Below are positions 16,505 to 25,924 of a stretch of DNA of 64,000 nucleotides, piece after piece. A program made the position numbers and the translations under genes. Origin of the DNA: Rhodoferax sp. (lineage in GTDB: Bacteria > Pseudomonadota > Gammaproteobacteria > Burkholderiales > Burkholderiaceae_C); the NCBI GenBank assembly GCA_029866205.1, contig JARWZT010000008.1, positions 1 to 64,000 of the forward strand, given 5' to 3'. The notes under the pieces are model-generated. The model was not told the DNA's origin. It did no database searches and was given only the letters and a program-made list of their open reading frames with translations. Each line of letters starts with the position of its first letter. The first letter of the stretch is position 1.

Positions 16505-18376
16505 ATGGCAACCGCAACTGCAACCGCTGGCACCTTTCTACCTGCCAATGCCGAACCTGGATCCATGCAAACCCGCTCGGGAGTGGACCGACGCGCCATG
16601 GCGGGCCGCGCGGGCGACGCAGGCGGCGGTTTCTCAGAGGCCACGCCCGATTACTCAGGCCCCTTTGGTCCCATCAAGCAGGTGCTCAACCAACCGGCGG
16701 TCAAAAAATCGCTGCCCCTGATGGTGATTGCCATGGCATTGCTGGCGTTTGCGCTGGTCTACACCCTGATCAATGCACCCAGCTACCGGCCCATCATGAC
16801 CGGCGTGACCGAGACCGACCAGCAAGGCGTCTACGAAGCGCTCAAGCAAGGTGAGTTCAAGCCGGTCATTGATGCGGGCAGCGGCCAAGTCACCGTGCCC
16901 GCAAACCGCTACCACGAAGCCCGCATCTATCTGGCATCCAAAGGGCTGCCCAAGACCGCAGCCACCGGCCTGGACGCGCTCAAGGACCAGTCCGCCATGA
17001 CCACCAGCCAGTTCATGGAGCAGGTGCGCTACAACTCCGCCATGGAGCAGGAATTGGCCCGCAGCATTCAGCAGATCGAATCGATTCAGACCGCCCGCGT
17101 GCACCTTGCCACCACCAAACCCTCGGTGTTTGTTCGGGACCGCACGCCCCCCAAAGCCTCTATCGTGGTCACGCCCCAGGCGGGACGCAGCGTAAGTCCG
17201 ATGCAGGTTCAGGCGATCGTCCATTTGGTGGCATCCAGCGTGCCCATGCTGACCCCCGAGAACGTGGCAGTGGTTGACAACTTTGGCAAGCTGATGACCG
17301 ACGCCGAGTCTGACGCTTCCATGGGCATGAACGCCGGCCAGACCAAGCACAAACAAGCCATGGAAGACCTGTACCGCCAGCGCGTGATCCAGATTCTGGC
17401 GCCCATCGTCGGCGAGGCCAATGTGCGCTCGCAGGTGAACCTGAGCCTGGACTACAGCCAGACGGAAGTCACGGTGGAAGATTTCGACACTGGCGGCAAA
17501 GGCCCCAAGACCCGTTCTGAAGTGAACAGCGAAGACCGCAACAGCGCCAAAGAGGCTGCGGGCATTCCTGGCACCTTGTCCAACACCGCGCCGGTGGGTC
17601 CCACCACGTCGCTCACGACTGCGGCCAACCCCAATGCCAGCGCCAGCGATGAGCGCAGCACCATTGCGACGCGCAGCACCCGCAACTACGAAATTGACCG
17701 CCAGGTGCGCCACACCAAGAGTGCGACCGGTGGCGTGCAGCGCCTGAGCGTGGCCGTGGTGATCAATGAGCGCCCCCCCCAGGCCCAACCCAAGAACGAC
17801 AAGGGCGAAGAGCAACCCGCCAAACCCAACCCCTACACCCCTGAAGAAGTGGAACGCATGCAAGAACTGGTGCGCGGTGTCGTGGGCTTTGACGAAGGCC
17901 GCAAAGACGTGGTCAGTGTGGTGCAGGCCAAGTTCGAGCCTGAGGTGCCGATGGACCTGACGATTCCCTGGCACAAGGATGAGTCTGTCATGACCAACAT
18001 CAAATCCGGCTTTTTGGGCCTGATGTTTGTGGCTTTCCTGATGGTGGTGGTACGCCCGGTGGTCATGCACATGATGAACCGCGACAAGGAAGCCGCACAG
18101 GCCGCCGCAGAAAGTATTCAGCTGGCACAGGAGGAAACCTTGGCTCTGGAAGCTGCAGCCGCAGCCTCGGCAGACGCCGCCAATGCGGAGCCTTCTGCAG
18201 CCGACACGCTGGAAGAGATGAAGGCCAAAATGAAGTCCAACAAGTCGGCCATCTCTGCCGAGATGCTCGACACGGCAAACACCTACGACGACAAAGTCGC
18301 CCTGATCCGCATGATCGTTTCCGACGACTCGGCCCGCGTGGCCAGCGTGCTGAAAAACATGATCAAACCGAGCTGA
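16505..18376 (+). CDS. fliF: Flagellar MS-ring protein FliF
   Basis: A 623-residue MS-ring subunit, somewhat longer than the common 550-580. After a ~60-residue N-terminal extension comes membrane segment 1 (LPLMVIAMALLAFALVYTLI, about 70-90), then the YscJ/FliF ring-building domains (GVTETDQQGVYEALKQGEFKP; ASKGLPKTAATG; MEQELARSIQQIESIQTARVHL). A variable region about 340-420 is followed by the C-terminal domain, membrane segment 2 (FLGLMFVAFLMVVVRPVVMH, about 505-524) and the cytoplasmic FliG-binding tail at the end (NTYDDKVALIRMIVSDDSARVASVLKNM). It sits between fliE and fliG. Confidence 0.96.
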   Translation: MATATATAGTFLPANAEPGSMQTRSGVDRRAMAGRAGDAGGGFSEATPDYSGPFGPIKQVLNQPAVKKSLPLMVIAMALLAFALVYTLINAPSYRPIMTGVTETDQQGVYEALKQGEFKPVIDAGSGQVTVPANRYHEARIYLASKGLPKTAATGLDALKDQSAMTTSQFMEQVRYNSAMEQELARSIQQIESIQTARVHLATTKPSVFVRDRTPPKASIVVTPQAGRSVSPMQVQAIVHLVASSVPMLTPENVAVVDNFGKLMTDAESDASMGMNAGQTKHKQAMEDLYRQRVIQILAPIVGEANVRSQVNLSLDYSQTEVTVEDFDTGGKGPKTRSEVNSEDRNSAKEAAGIPGTLSNTAPVGPTTSLTTAANPNASASDERSTIATRSTRNYEIDRQVRHTKSATGGVQRLSVAVVINERPPQAQPKNDKGEEQPAKPNPYTPEEVERMQELVRGVVGFDEGRKDVVSVVQAKFEPEVPMDLTIPWHKDESVMTNIKSGFLGLMFVAFLMVVVRPVVMHMMNRDKEAAQAAAESIQLAQEETLALEAAAAASADAANAEPSAADTLEEMKAKMKSNKSAISAEMLDTANTYDDKVALIRMIVSDDSARVASVLKNMIKPS

Positions 18377-18397
18377 TCGGCCTCACGAGTAACCAAA

Positions 18398-19453
18398 ATG
18401 GCAGATACCGACCCCAAACTTACCGGCCCTGCGGCCTACAGCGATGCCCTGCGCAAGGAAATGGATGCGCTTACGGGCACCCAACGCGCTGCCGTATTGA
18501 TGCTGCTGCTCGGCGAGGAGCAAGCCGCCAACATCATTCGCTACCTCAACCCCAAAGAGGTACAAGGTCTGGGCGTTGCCATGGTGCAGGTCGCCGAACT
18601 GTCGCAAGAGGCGGTCAATGCGGTGCTCGATGAGTTTGTGGCTGAGATCAAGCGCCAGACCAGCCTGGGTCTGGGCACCTCGGACTATGTGGAAAAAGTC
18701 TTCAAACGCGCTCTGGGTGACGACAAGGCCGCTTCGGTGCTGGGCCGTATCAACCCGAGTCAAGGCAGCAAAGGTCTGGAAATCCTGAGCTGGATGGACG
18801 CGCGCTCCATTGCCGACATGATCAAGGCCGAACACCCACAGGTGGTGGCCATCATCCTGTCGGTGCTGGAAAACGGCGTGGCGGCTGAAGTGCTGAACTT
18901 CTTGCCCCCCGAGTCGCGTGCCGAAATCATGCAACGCGTAGCCAGCCTGGAAACCGTGCAGCCCTCGGCCATGGTGGAACTCGAGGCCATCATGAAGAAG
19001 CAGTTCTCCACCAACTCGACCTCGAAGTCGTCCAGCCTGGGCGGCATCAAGGCCGCAGCCAATATCCTGAACCTGACCAAGACCGCGCTGGAAGCCTCGG
19101 TGATGGGCGGACTCAAGACCCTGGACCCCGATCTGATGCAGAAGATCCAGGACAACATGTTCACCTTCGAAAACTTGACGGGTGTCGACAACAAAGGCAT
19201 CCAGGTCATCATGCGCAATGTCGAACCGGACCTGATGATGAAAGCGCTCAAGGGTGCCAGCGACGCCGTCAAAGACAAGTTTTTGGGCAATATGTCCGAG
19301 CGCGCGCGCGGCATGTTCAAGGACGACATGGAAGCGATGGGCCCGATGCGCCTGTCCGACGTCGAGGACGCCCAAAAAATCATCATGCGGGCCGCACGCA
19401 AACTGGCCGATGCCGGCGACCTGGTCCTAGGCGGCGGCGCAGACTATGTCTAA
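18398..19453 (+). CDS. fliG: Flagellar motor switch protein FliG
   Basis: A 351-residue rotor/switch protein. N-terminal domain with LTGTQRAAVLMLLLGEEQAANIIRYL, middle domain around EHPQVVAIILSVLENGVAAEVLNFLP (EHPQ motif, about 145-170) and C-terminal torque domain with MFTFENLTGVDNKGIQVIMRNVEPDLMMKALKG, containing the charged stretch that faces the stator. The end overlaps fliH by 8 bases, indicating coupled translation. Confidence 0.96.
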   Translation: MADTDPKLTGPAAYSDALRKEMDALTGTQRAAVLMLLLGEEQAANIIRYLNPKEVQGLGVAMVQVAELSQEAVNAVLDEFVAEIKRQTSLGLGTSDYVEKVFKRALGDDKAASVLGRINPSQGSKGLEILSWMDARSIADMIKAEHPQVVAIILSVLENGVAAEVLNFLPPESRAEIMQRVASLETVQPSAMVELEAIMKKQFSTNSTSKSSSLGGIKAAANILNLTKTALEASVMGGLKTLDPDLMQKIQDNMFTFENLTGVDNKGIQVIMRNVEPDLMMKALKGASDAVKDKFLGNMSERARGMFKDDMEAMGPMRLSDVEDAQKIIMRAARKLADAGDLVLGGGADYV

Positions 19454-20447
19454 AGACGGTGCTTCTTCGGCAAAGGCGGACGCCCGCAAAGCCGAAGTGC
19501 GCCCCGCGCGCGTGTGGCAACCCACCGATTTGAGCCACCCGATCGCGCCCGAAAGCGGTTTTGTGGCCAGCGCCTGGCGCACGCAACAGGAACCCGTTTT
19601 TGGTCTGACTGATTTTGATACCCCCACGGTCGATTTGTTGCCCCCGGCACAAACCCCTGCCCCAGAAGAACCGACAGTTGCCGCCGAGGCGGTAGCGCCC
19701 GCGCCCCCAGCCGTGGTGGAAACGCCGGTAGCCGCCGCCCAAGCTCTGGCGCAAGCACGCGAAGAAGGCCGCGCACAAGGCGCCGCTGAGGCCCGCGCCG
19801 CGCTTCAAAGCGAAATGGAAGAAAAGTTGCGCGTCGCACTGGGCGACGACCACGCACTGGTCAACGCCCTGACAGATGCGCTGGCACTGCTGCAACAAAG
19901 CCCCCAGACTTTTTTCGAACCGCTCAAGCGCCTGGCGCTGCACCTGGCCGAACAGCTGGTGCTGGCCGAGTTGGCCTTGGACGGTGGCGCGATCGAACGC
20001 CTGGTGCAACGCTGCGTGGACGAACTCGCACAGCACGACGAATCTTTGGTATTGGTGGAACTCCATCCCGGCGATCTCTCCATGCTGCAAGAGATTCGCG
20101 CGCGCTCCGGCCTTACCGAAGGCTCGGCCCTGCGGCTGCAAGCCAATGAGCAGCTGTTGCCGGGCAGCGTACGCGCCAGCGCCAACGATGCGCTGGTGGA
20201 AGACCTGATCGGCGAGCGCCTGAGCGCATTGGCGCGCGGCCTCGCGGTCGACGAGCCACGCTGGCGCAGCCAGACTGCCTTTAGCGCTGAGCGTATTGCC
20301 AGCGACCGCATCCCCGGAACCGGCGTCGAAGACGCACGCCCGCGCATGGCCTCCAGCGCCAACGCGGCGTCCACCCCGATCGACTCCGGCTTTGACACCG
20401 TTGCGGCGATCGACGAAATCCTGCGTGACGCAGAAGACCATGTTTGA
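19446..20447 (+). CDS. fliH: Flagellar assembly protein FliH
   Basis: A 333-residue regulator of the FliI ATPase. Proline/alanine-rich N-terminus (residues 55-95), then a helical part with AREEGRAQGAAEARAAL, the Gly/Ala-spaced helix pattern typical of FliH, and a C-terminal domain (about 135-250) with LALHLAEQLVLAEL and LVELHPGDL. The extended, low-complexity tail after residue 275 is unusual in length. Overlaps fliG by 8 bases at its start and fliI by 8 bases at its end. Confidence 0.9.
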   Translation: MSKDGASSAKADARKAEVRPARVWQPTDLSHPIAPESGFVASAWRTQQEPVFGLTDFDTPTVDLLPPAQTPAPEEPTVAAEAVAPAPPAVVETPVAAAQALAQAREEGRAQGAAEARAALQSEMEEKLRVALGDDHALVNALTDALALLQQSPQTFFEPLKRLALHLAEQLVLAELALDGGAIERLVQRCVDELAQHDESLVLVELHPGDLSMLQEIRARSGLTEGSALRLQANEQLLPGSVRASANDALVEDLIGERLSALARGLAVDEPRWRSQTAFSAERIASDRIPGTGVEDARPRMASSANAASTPIDSGFDTVAAIDEILRDAEDHV

Positions 20448-21762
20448 TTTCGACACCGAAGTAGACCAGGCGCTGGCCCAACTGCGCAGCCCGCGCCCAG
20501 CGCGCAGTGGCACGCTGGTGCGGCTGGTGGGCTTGCGGCTGGAGGCGCGCGGCATCATGGCGCCGGTCGGTGCCTGCTGCGAGGTGGTCGGTCAGGCCGG
20601 CCACCGGATTGAGGCCGAGGTCGTCGGCTTTGCCGACAAAACAATTTACCTCATGCCCTTTTCCGAACCCGTGGGCATTGGCCCGGGCGCATCGGTCAGG
20701 GTGCTGAGCGAAAGCGGACACGCGCACCTGGGGGAAGAACTGCTGGGTCGGGTCATTGACGCCCAAGGCGAGCCCCTTGACGGCAAACCCAAACCCGCTT
20801 GCACCACCAAACTCGGCCTGCTGGGCCTGCCCCTCAACCCGATGGAGCGCGGTCCCATCAACCGCGTGCTGGATGTCGGCGTCAAGGCCATCAATGGTCT
20901 TTTGACCCTGGGACGGGGGCAACGCGTCGGATTGGTCGCCGGATCAGGCGTGGGCAAAAGCGTGCTGCTGGGCATGCTGACACGGTTTACCAAAGCCGAC
21001 GTGGTGGTGATTGGCCTGATTGGCGAACGTGGACGCGAGGTACAGGCCTTCATTACCGAGACGCTCGGGCCCGAGGGTCTGGCCAAGGCTGTGGTCATTG
21101 CGGCACCCGCCAACGTGTCGCCGGTACTGCGCCTCAAAGCCGCGCATCTGACCCACGTGGTGGCCGAATACTTCCGTGACCAGGGCAAAGACGTGCTGAT
21201 GCTGGTTGACAGCCTGACCCGCGTAGCCCATGCCCAGCGCGAAATCGGCCTCGCCATTGGCGAACCGCCCACCTCCAAGGGTTATCCGCCTTCGGTGTTT
21301 GCGCTTTTGCCCAACTTGATTGAACGCGCCGGTGTCGGGCGCCACGGTTTTGGCTCCATTACGGCGATCTACACCGTGCTGGCGGAAGGCGACGACGGTA
21401 ACGACCCGATTGTGGACATTGCCCGCGCTTCGCTGGACGGTCAGGTGATGCTCTCGCGCAAGCTGGCCGATGCCGCGCACTACCCCGCCATTGACCTGAC
21501 CGGTTCCATTTCTCGGGTCATGCAAAACCTGCTCTCCCCCACGGACCTGAAGCTGGCCAACCGCTTCCGACGCCTCTGGTCGCTTTACCAGCAAAACGTC
21601 GATCTGATCCAGGTGGGCGCCTACCAAGCAGGCTCAAATCCGGAGATCGACCAAGCCATCGTGCTGCGGGCGACCATGGAAAACTACTTGCGTCAGGACA
21701 TGTACAGCGGCGTCGAAGAAGCCAATTGCCGCACTGACCTGCGGGTGCTGATGGAGCTCTGA
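20440..21762 (+). CDS. fliI: Flagellum-specific export ATPase FliI
   Basis: A 440-residue F1-beta-like hexameric ATPase that powers flagellar type III export. Walker A GLVAGSGVGKSVLLG (around 165-179), catalytic region GLIGERGREVQAFI, Walker B DVLMLVDSLTRVAHAQREI and the family signature ATTY-like segment LADAAHYPAIDLTGSISRVM. The ATG at 20440 overlaps the end of fliH and gives a standard family length; an upstream in-frame start at 20296 would add 48 residues encoded inside fliH and is rejected. Confidence 0.96.
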   Translation: MFDFDTEVDQALAQLRSPRPARSGTLVRLVGLRLEARGIMAPVGACCEVVGQAGHRIEAEVVGFADKTIYLMPFSEPVGIGPGASVRVLSESGHAHLGEELLGRVIDAQGEPLDGKPKPACTTKLGLLGLPLNPMERGPINRVLDVGVKAINGLLTLGRGQRVGLVAGSGVGKSVLLGMLTRFTKADVVVIGLIGERGREVQAFITETLGPEGLAKAVVIAAPANVSPVLRLKAAHLTHVVAEYFRDQGKDVLMLVDSLTRVAHAQREIGLAIGEPPTSKGYPPSVFALLPNLIERAGVGRHGFGSITAIYTVLAEGDDGNDPIVDIARASLDGQVMLSRKLADAAHYPAIDLTGSISRVMQNLLSPTDLKLANRFRRLWSLYQQNVDLIQVGAYQAGSNPEIDQAIVLRATMENYLRQDMYSGVEEANCRTDLRVLMEL

Positions 21763-21811
21763 AAGCCATGACCACCCGCCCGCTCCATCATCCCCAGCCA
21801 GGTACAACGCC

Positions 21812-22255
21812 ATGAAAGTCCGCGCCTGTTGGTCCGCCCTCGAAGGCAAGGCCGAGCAGAAAATTACCCAGCTCCGCGCTGAAATCGTGCAGGCCGAACA
21901 GCTGCGCGATTCCCTGCTTGCCAGCCAGCAACGGCTGGAGAACCTCTATGAAGAGTACCGCGCCAAGACCATCGCCGCCGACACATCGCGAGGTATGGCA
22001 GACGCCATGAACCAGCGCCAATTCATGTCGCAGCTGCTGACCCTGCGCCAGCGGGTGGAACGCGACATTGGCACCTCGCAATTGCACCTGCAAACCCTGG
22101 CGCACCGCATGCTGCAGGCCGAAGCCGAGCGCCTGAAAATGAAAACCCTCACCGAAAACGACCGCCTGGCCGTACAAAAGCACGTGCTCAAGCGCGAGCA
22201 ACACAGCATGGACGAACTCGGCATGCTGCAATTCAACCAGGTGCGCGCCGCATGA
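21812..22255 (+). CDS. fliJ: Flagellar export chaperone FliJ
   Basis: A 147-residue, almost entirely helical coiled-coil protein, as expected for FliJ, the stalk-like protein that activates the FliI ring and handles chaperones. Heptad-rich stretches run from about residue 10 to 140 (KAEQKITQLRAEIVQAEQLRDSL; ERDIGTSQLHLQTLAHRMLQAEAERLK). Identification rests on length, helicity and position after fliI. Its stop overlaps the next start in an ATGA. Confidence 0.85.
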   Translation: MKVRACWSALEGKAEQKITQLRAEIVQAEQLRDSLLASQQRLENLYEEYRAKTIAADTSRGMADAMNQRQFMSQLLTLRQRVERDIGTSQLHLQTLAHRMLQAEAERLKMKTLTENDRLAVQKHVLKREQHSMDELGMLQFNQVRAA

Positions 22256-22995
22256 ATCCCTCAGGCGGCCTGTTCTGGCACCTCCACGCCTGGCGTCACC
22301 AAGCGCAATGGGCCGCCACCTGCGCCGACATTGCCCAGTGGCTGGGACAGATGCCGCCTGTGCCTGAGCGCTCTTCGGAACTGGTCATCGTCGGCGCCAG
22401 TGCCGGCTGGATGATGCCCAGCGCCTGGCTTCAGGGCTTTGGCAGCGTCACCACTTTTGACGTCGACCGCTGGGCTGCGCCCCTGTTTCAGCGGCGCCAC
22501 GGCGCATCGCTTCGCGCCTCCGGCACGGCTTTGCGCTGCAACACGGCCGATGCCCTGACCGACATGGACGCCGTCTTGCAAGCCCATCCGCGCGCCCTGG
22601 TCCTGTTTGACAATGTGCTGGGCCAACTGCGCTTTCACACCCCCACGGTCGACGAAGCCAGCCGGCGGATCGAAAAAATCACCCGCCGTATGCACGGTCG
22701 GCGCTGGGGCAGCCTGCACGACGCTTTTTCGGGGCGCACGCAGCGCCAAGCCCAAGCCGCCGCGCCGGCCATGCAGCGCAGCATTCAAAAGCACCAGACC
22801 CACCCAACGCCGGGGAACGCGGCCACGCGCCCGGTTGAACTGGGCCGATTCAGCCGCCAACTCCGCGCCCAGGGGGAGTGGCTTGACCACCTGACCGATC
22901 ACGTCTTTCCCGACGGCACACCGATACACCACATTGCCTGGCCCTACCGTCCCGGCTACTGCCACTGGCTGCAAGCTGGTTGGATCAATCCATGA
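22252..22995 (+). CDS. Unrecognised protein with a Rossmann/methyltransferase-like start, last gene of the fli operon
   Basis: A 247-residue protein starting in an ATGA overlap with fliJ and ending in an ATGA overlap with the following lipoprotein gene. Residues about 42-72 read ELVIVGASAGWMMPSAWLQGF followed by GSVTTFDVD, a beta-alpha-beta pattern with an acidic residue ending strand 2, as in SAM-binding Rossmann folds; a later segment ALVLFDNVLGQL resembles strand 4. The usual GxGxG is replaced by GASAG. The C-terminal half has a His/Arg-rich segment and ends with FPDGTPIHHIAWPYRPG. This is the place where fliK is often found, but no FliK hook-length features are seen. Function unknown. Confidence 0.7.
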   Translation: MNPSGGLFWHLHAWRHQAQWAATCADIAQWLGQMPPVPERSSELVIVGASAGWMMPSAWLQGFGSVTTFDVDRWAAPLFQRRHGASLRASGTALRCNTADALTDMDAVLQAHPRALVLFDNVLGQLRFHTPTVDEASRRIEKITRRMHGRRWGSLHDAFSGRTQRQAQAAAPAMQRSIQKHQTHPTPGNAATRPVELGRFSRQLRAQGEWLDHLTDHVFPDGTPIHHIAWPYRPGYCHWLQAGWINP

Positions 22996-23882
22996 TTTCA
23001 AAAACTCCGCGCTTCTCTGACAATCTGGCGCCAAGGCGTTGCCTTGTGGCACTCTGTGTTGTCGCCACCACGTTGGTGGTCTCCTGCGGCGGGCAGAGCA
23101 GCGGCACGAGTAACAGCAACAGCAACGGCAACGGACAACAGCAGGGCCAGGACGGTGGCGGTACGGCAAGTTTTACAATGTCGGGCGCTTACTCGGGCAC
23201 AGCAGCCGGCAACGCGAGTGAGTTTGTGAGTTTCATTACGCCCGACCAGCGTCTGTATGCACTGTTTGCACTCCAGATCGGCGACAAAGAAAAACTCGAT
23301 GTTTATCCCATAATTTACACAGGCTCAGTTAACACGACAGGTAATACGTCTGCCACCGTGGCCTCCCTCAATTCGTTTCAAAATCAAGATAACTTGCGTC
23401 AAGGAACCGCCGCCATTTCCGGCACGTCAGCAACAGCACACACTCTGTCACTGAGTAACCTCTATATTCCTACCCTAAACGCTAATCCTCAGTTCAATGT
23501 TTTGGCGGCTGGGGCCACGGCAAACGCGCAGGGCACTTGGACCGGCACTTGGGCCGACGGCTTGAATGGAGCAATAGCCAGGAGCGTCAATTTGACTCTG
23601 GCCGGAACTTTTCCCGGTCCATACACGGCGCAAACAGGCTTTGGGTCGTGCACAGACATGGCTCTTACGATTACGCGGGCCACAGACGCCACCACAGCCC
23701 TGTACTTTTCTGCTCAAGTCGATATTCACCCCGCAATAAATTGTCGTTGGTCACTTACCACCACGAAAACGCTGACGGGTATCGGATTCATCCATGACTC
23801 GCCCGTTACTCCAAAAAAGCGACTTGAACTGATCCTCACCGACACCTCCGGCAGCGGCATAAGTTTCCGGGGTGACCAGTAA
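22992..23882 (+). CDS. Putative lipoprotein of unknown function
   Basis: A 296-residue protein with a signal peptide (LVALCVVATTLVV) and lipobox-like VVSC followed by GGQSSG. After the Cys is a Ser/Asn/Gly/Gln low-complexity linker, then a beta-rich domain with repeated GTxxGTW-type segments (ANAQGTWTGTWADG; LTLAGTFPGPY) and a Cys pair (GFGSCTDMALTI; INCRWSLTT). The ATG at 22992 is chosen because it overlaps the preceding stop as ATGA. Base composition is lower in GC than the flanking flagellar genes, so it may be a later arrival in the operon. No family recognised. Confidence 0.7.
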   Translation: MISKTPRFSDNLAPRRCLVALCVVATTLVVSCGGQSSGTSNSNSNGNGQQQGQDGGGTASFTMSGAYSGTAAGNASEFVSFITPDQRLYALFALQIGDKEKLDVYPIIYTGSVNTTGNTSATVASLNSFQNQDNLRQGTAAISGTSATAHTLSLSNLYIPTLNANPQFNVLAAGATANAQGTWTGTWADGLNGAIARSVNLTLAGTFPGPYTAQTGFGSCTDMALTITRATDATTALYFSAQVDIHPAINCRWSLTTTKTLTGIGFIHDSPVTPKKRLELILTDTSGSGISFRGDQ

Positions 23883-23964
23883 TGCCTCAAACTAACGCTT
23901 TTGCTGCCGATCCCCCTCCACACCCCTATCCTTTCACCCTTGACTGCGTAAACCGAGAAGCACC

Positions 23965-25269
23965 ATGAAAAGAACCATTGCTGAAGTCATCCTTGCCCTG
24001 GCACTGATAGGCGCTGGCGCGTTTGGCTGGACCAACTGGAAGAGCAACCAGTCGGCCAAAGGACAGCTCACCGAACTGCAAGCCGCGTCCGAAGAGGCGA
24101 CCAAAGCAGCAGCTGAAAAAGAAGCCGCTGTTAAAGCGGCGGAAGTAGAGATGTCCGCCTTGCGCGCTGAATTGGCACCTCTGGAAGGTCAGGCACAGCA
24201 GTTGGCCGCCGTCAAGAGCGCGATGGCCAATGGCACCACGCTGGCCGACCTGGAGGCCGCCTACAAAACGCAAAAGAACCTGTCGGCTGAACGTCAGGTC
24301 GGCCTGGGTGCTTTGCGCATGCTCACCAAGGGTGCTGAAGATCCAGCGGCCATGGAAGCATTCCGAAAAGCACTGCAGCTGTCTGAGCTGGGTGACCGTA
24401 AAAACACCATATGTGCAGCCCAGATCGGACTCGCAGCCGCGGGCGAAAAAGTGGCGATCATGGCGGACTGCCTGCCAAAAGGCGCCAAAGGTGACAAATC
24501 GGGACACGATGACAAAGCGGCCGCAAAAGACGGCCATGGCAAAGACGATGGCCACGCCAAAGACGACGGTCATGGCAAGCCCGGTAGCAAAAAGGCCCCT
24601 GAAAAACACGCCGTCCACTGGGGCTATGACGGGGAAATGGGCCCCGAGCGCTGGGGTAAAGAGTTTCCCACTTGCGCCAAAGGCAAATCCCAGTCCCCCC
24701 TGGACATTCGCGGCCCCTTTGTGAAAACCCGTACCGTGGTCACTGCCGACTACAAGGAAGGTCAGTTGAAAATGATCAACAACGGCCACACCATTCAGGT
24801 CAACATTCCACCGGGCAGCAAGATTCGCATCGATGGCGTGCCTCACGAACTGCTGCAATTCCACTTTCACCGTCCCAGTGAAGAAAAAATTGACGGCAAA
24901 CCGATGGCGATGGTGGTGCACTTTGTCCACAAGAGCGCCGATGGCAAGCTGGCGGTGGTCGGCGTGTTGCTCAAGGAAGGCAATGAAAACCCTGGCATCA
25001 AGACCCTCTGGACCCACATGCCGATGGAAGAGGGTCCCGAAGTCACTCCGGAAGGCGTGAGTTTCAACCCGGCCAATTTGCTGCCGCGCGAGTTTGATTT
25101 CTACAGCTACGAAGGCTCGTTGACGACACCCCCCTGTACCGAAGGTGTGCGCTTCTTTATTCTGAAGACCCCGGTGAATGTGGCCAAAGAGCAGGTTGCG
25201 GCCTTCCCGTTTAAGCGCAACGCGCGCCCGGTGCAAGAACTCAATGGCCGTGAAATAACGACCAACTAA
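23965..25269 (+). CDS. Alpha-type carbonic anhydrase fused to an N-terminal membrane anchor and coiled coil
   Basis: A 434-residue protein that would catalyse reversible CO2 hydration in the periplasm. Residues 5-22 are a membrane segment or uncleaved signal (IAEVILALALIGAGAFGW). Residues about 30-85 form an Ala/Glu/Lys coiled coil, followed by a helical part with two Cys. A linker at about 172-213 is rich in His, Asp, Gly and Lys (repeats of DGHGKD/DGHAKD). The catalytic domain begins at HWGYDG (His218) and holds the zinc ligands His300 and His302 (QFHFH) and His319 (VVHFVH), plus SLTTPPCTEGV near the end. Common alpha-carbonic anhydrases have ~220-250 residues with a simple signal peptide; the long N-terminal part is unusual. 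Confidence 0.92.
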   Translation: MKRTIAEVILALALIGAGAFGWTNWKSNQSAKGQLTELQAASEEATKAAAEKEAAVKAAEVEMSALRAELAPLEGQAQQLAAVKSAMANGTTLADLEAAYKTQKNLSAERQVGLGALRMLTKGAEDPAAMEAFRKALQLSELGDRKNTICAAQIGLAAAGEKVAIMADCLPKGAKGDKSGHDDKAAAKDGHGKDDGHAKDDGHGKPGSKKAPEKHAVHWGYDGEMGPERWGKEFPTCAKGKSQSPLDIRGPFVKTRTVVTADYKEGQLKMINNGHTIQVNIPPGSKIRIDGVPHELLQFHFHRPSEEKIDGKPMAMVVHFVHKSADGKLAVVGVLLKEGNENPGIKTLWTHMPMEEGPEVTPEGVSFNPANLLPREFDFYSYEGSLTTPPCTEGVRFFILKTPVNVAKEQVAAFPFKRNARPVQELNGREITTN

Positions 25270-25310
25270 GCAGTCCAAGATCCCTGTCGCCCCCCCGTCC
25301 AAGGCCCGCC

Positions 25311-25844
25311 ATGAAAAAATCATCCCCCCTGACTGCAATCATCCTGACTGCAGTATTCACCTTGGTGCTGTCGCTGGGTCTGGGCTGGGTCGCGTTGGAC
25401 GCAGGGTGGATTCACCTGAACCCAACCATTGCCGCAGGACGGGATGGGGAGCTCGACAGCCCCAATATGCTTGGCAAAAAGGGCGGCAATTTTGTCTGCG
25501 AAGTCACGGTTTCAACACCTCAGGGTGCGCTCAACTCCGAGCCCAAGGTCTACTCGGACATCATGGTGGTGGGTTTGGAGCCTGAAGCCAAATCCGGTTG
25601 GTACCAAGGCGAGTACACCATTTCGGAATCACGCAAGGGCGCGCTGCGTATGGAGGGCAGCAAGGCCTACGTCAGTCGCCCGGCCATGTTCGAGCGCTTC
25701 GGGCAAATGATCACCCAGGAGGAATTCACCCTGGACCTGAACGACGGCGCCTTTGTGCAGACCCTGACCTTCAAAGATGGCACCCGGCGCCACATGCTCA
25801 AAGGCGTCTGCGCCAAATTTACCAAGGCGCCCTTCCACAAATAA
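25311..25844 (+). CDS. Hypothetical membrane-anchored periplasmic protein
   Basis: A 177-residue protein with one N-terminal membrane segment (TAIILTAVFTLVLSLGLGWVAL, residues 8-29) and a beta-rich domain containing NFVCEVTVST, WYQGEYTISE and a C-terminal MLKGVCAKF. The two Cys (about 62 and 167) could form a disulfide. It follows the carbonic anhydrase by 41 bases in the same direction, so cotranscription is plausible. No family recognised. Confidence 0.7.
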   Translation: MKKSSPLTAIILTAVFTLVLSLGLGWVALDAGWIHLNPTIAAGRDGELDSPNMLGKKGGNFVCEVTVSTPQGALNSEPKVYSDIMVVGLEPEAKSGWYQGEYTISESRKGALRMEGSKAYVSRPAMFERFGQMITQEEFTLDLNDGAFVQTLTFKDGTRRHMLKGVCAKFTKAPFHK

Positions 25845-25924
25845 TTCGGCACGGGCTGCCTTGACGGTGGCCCGGCAGGGTTCTTATAGCGTTATTGCTG
25901 GCACGTGCCTGCCTACAATGCGGT

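Noticed and set aside
25892-25919. TTATTG-N16-TACAAT as a pyrF promoter
   Set aside because: The -35 match is weak and the predicted start would fall on the pyrF ATG, implying a leaderless mRNA; not enough support.
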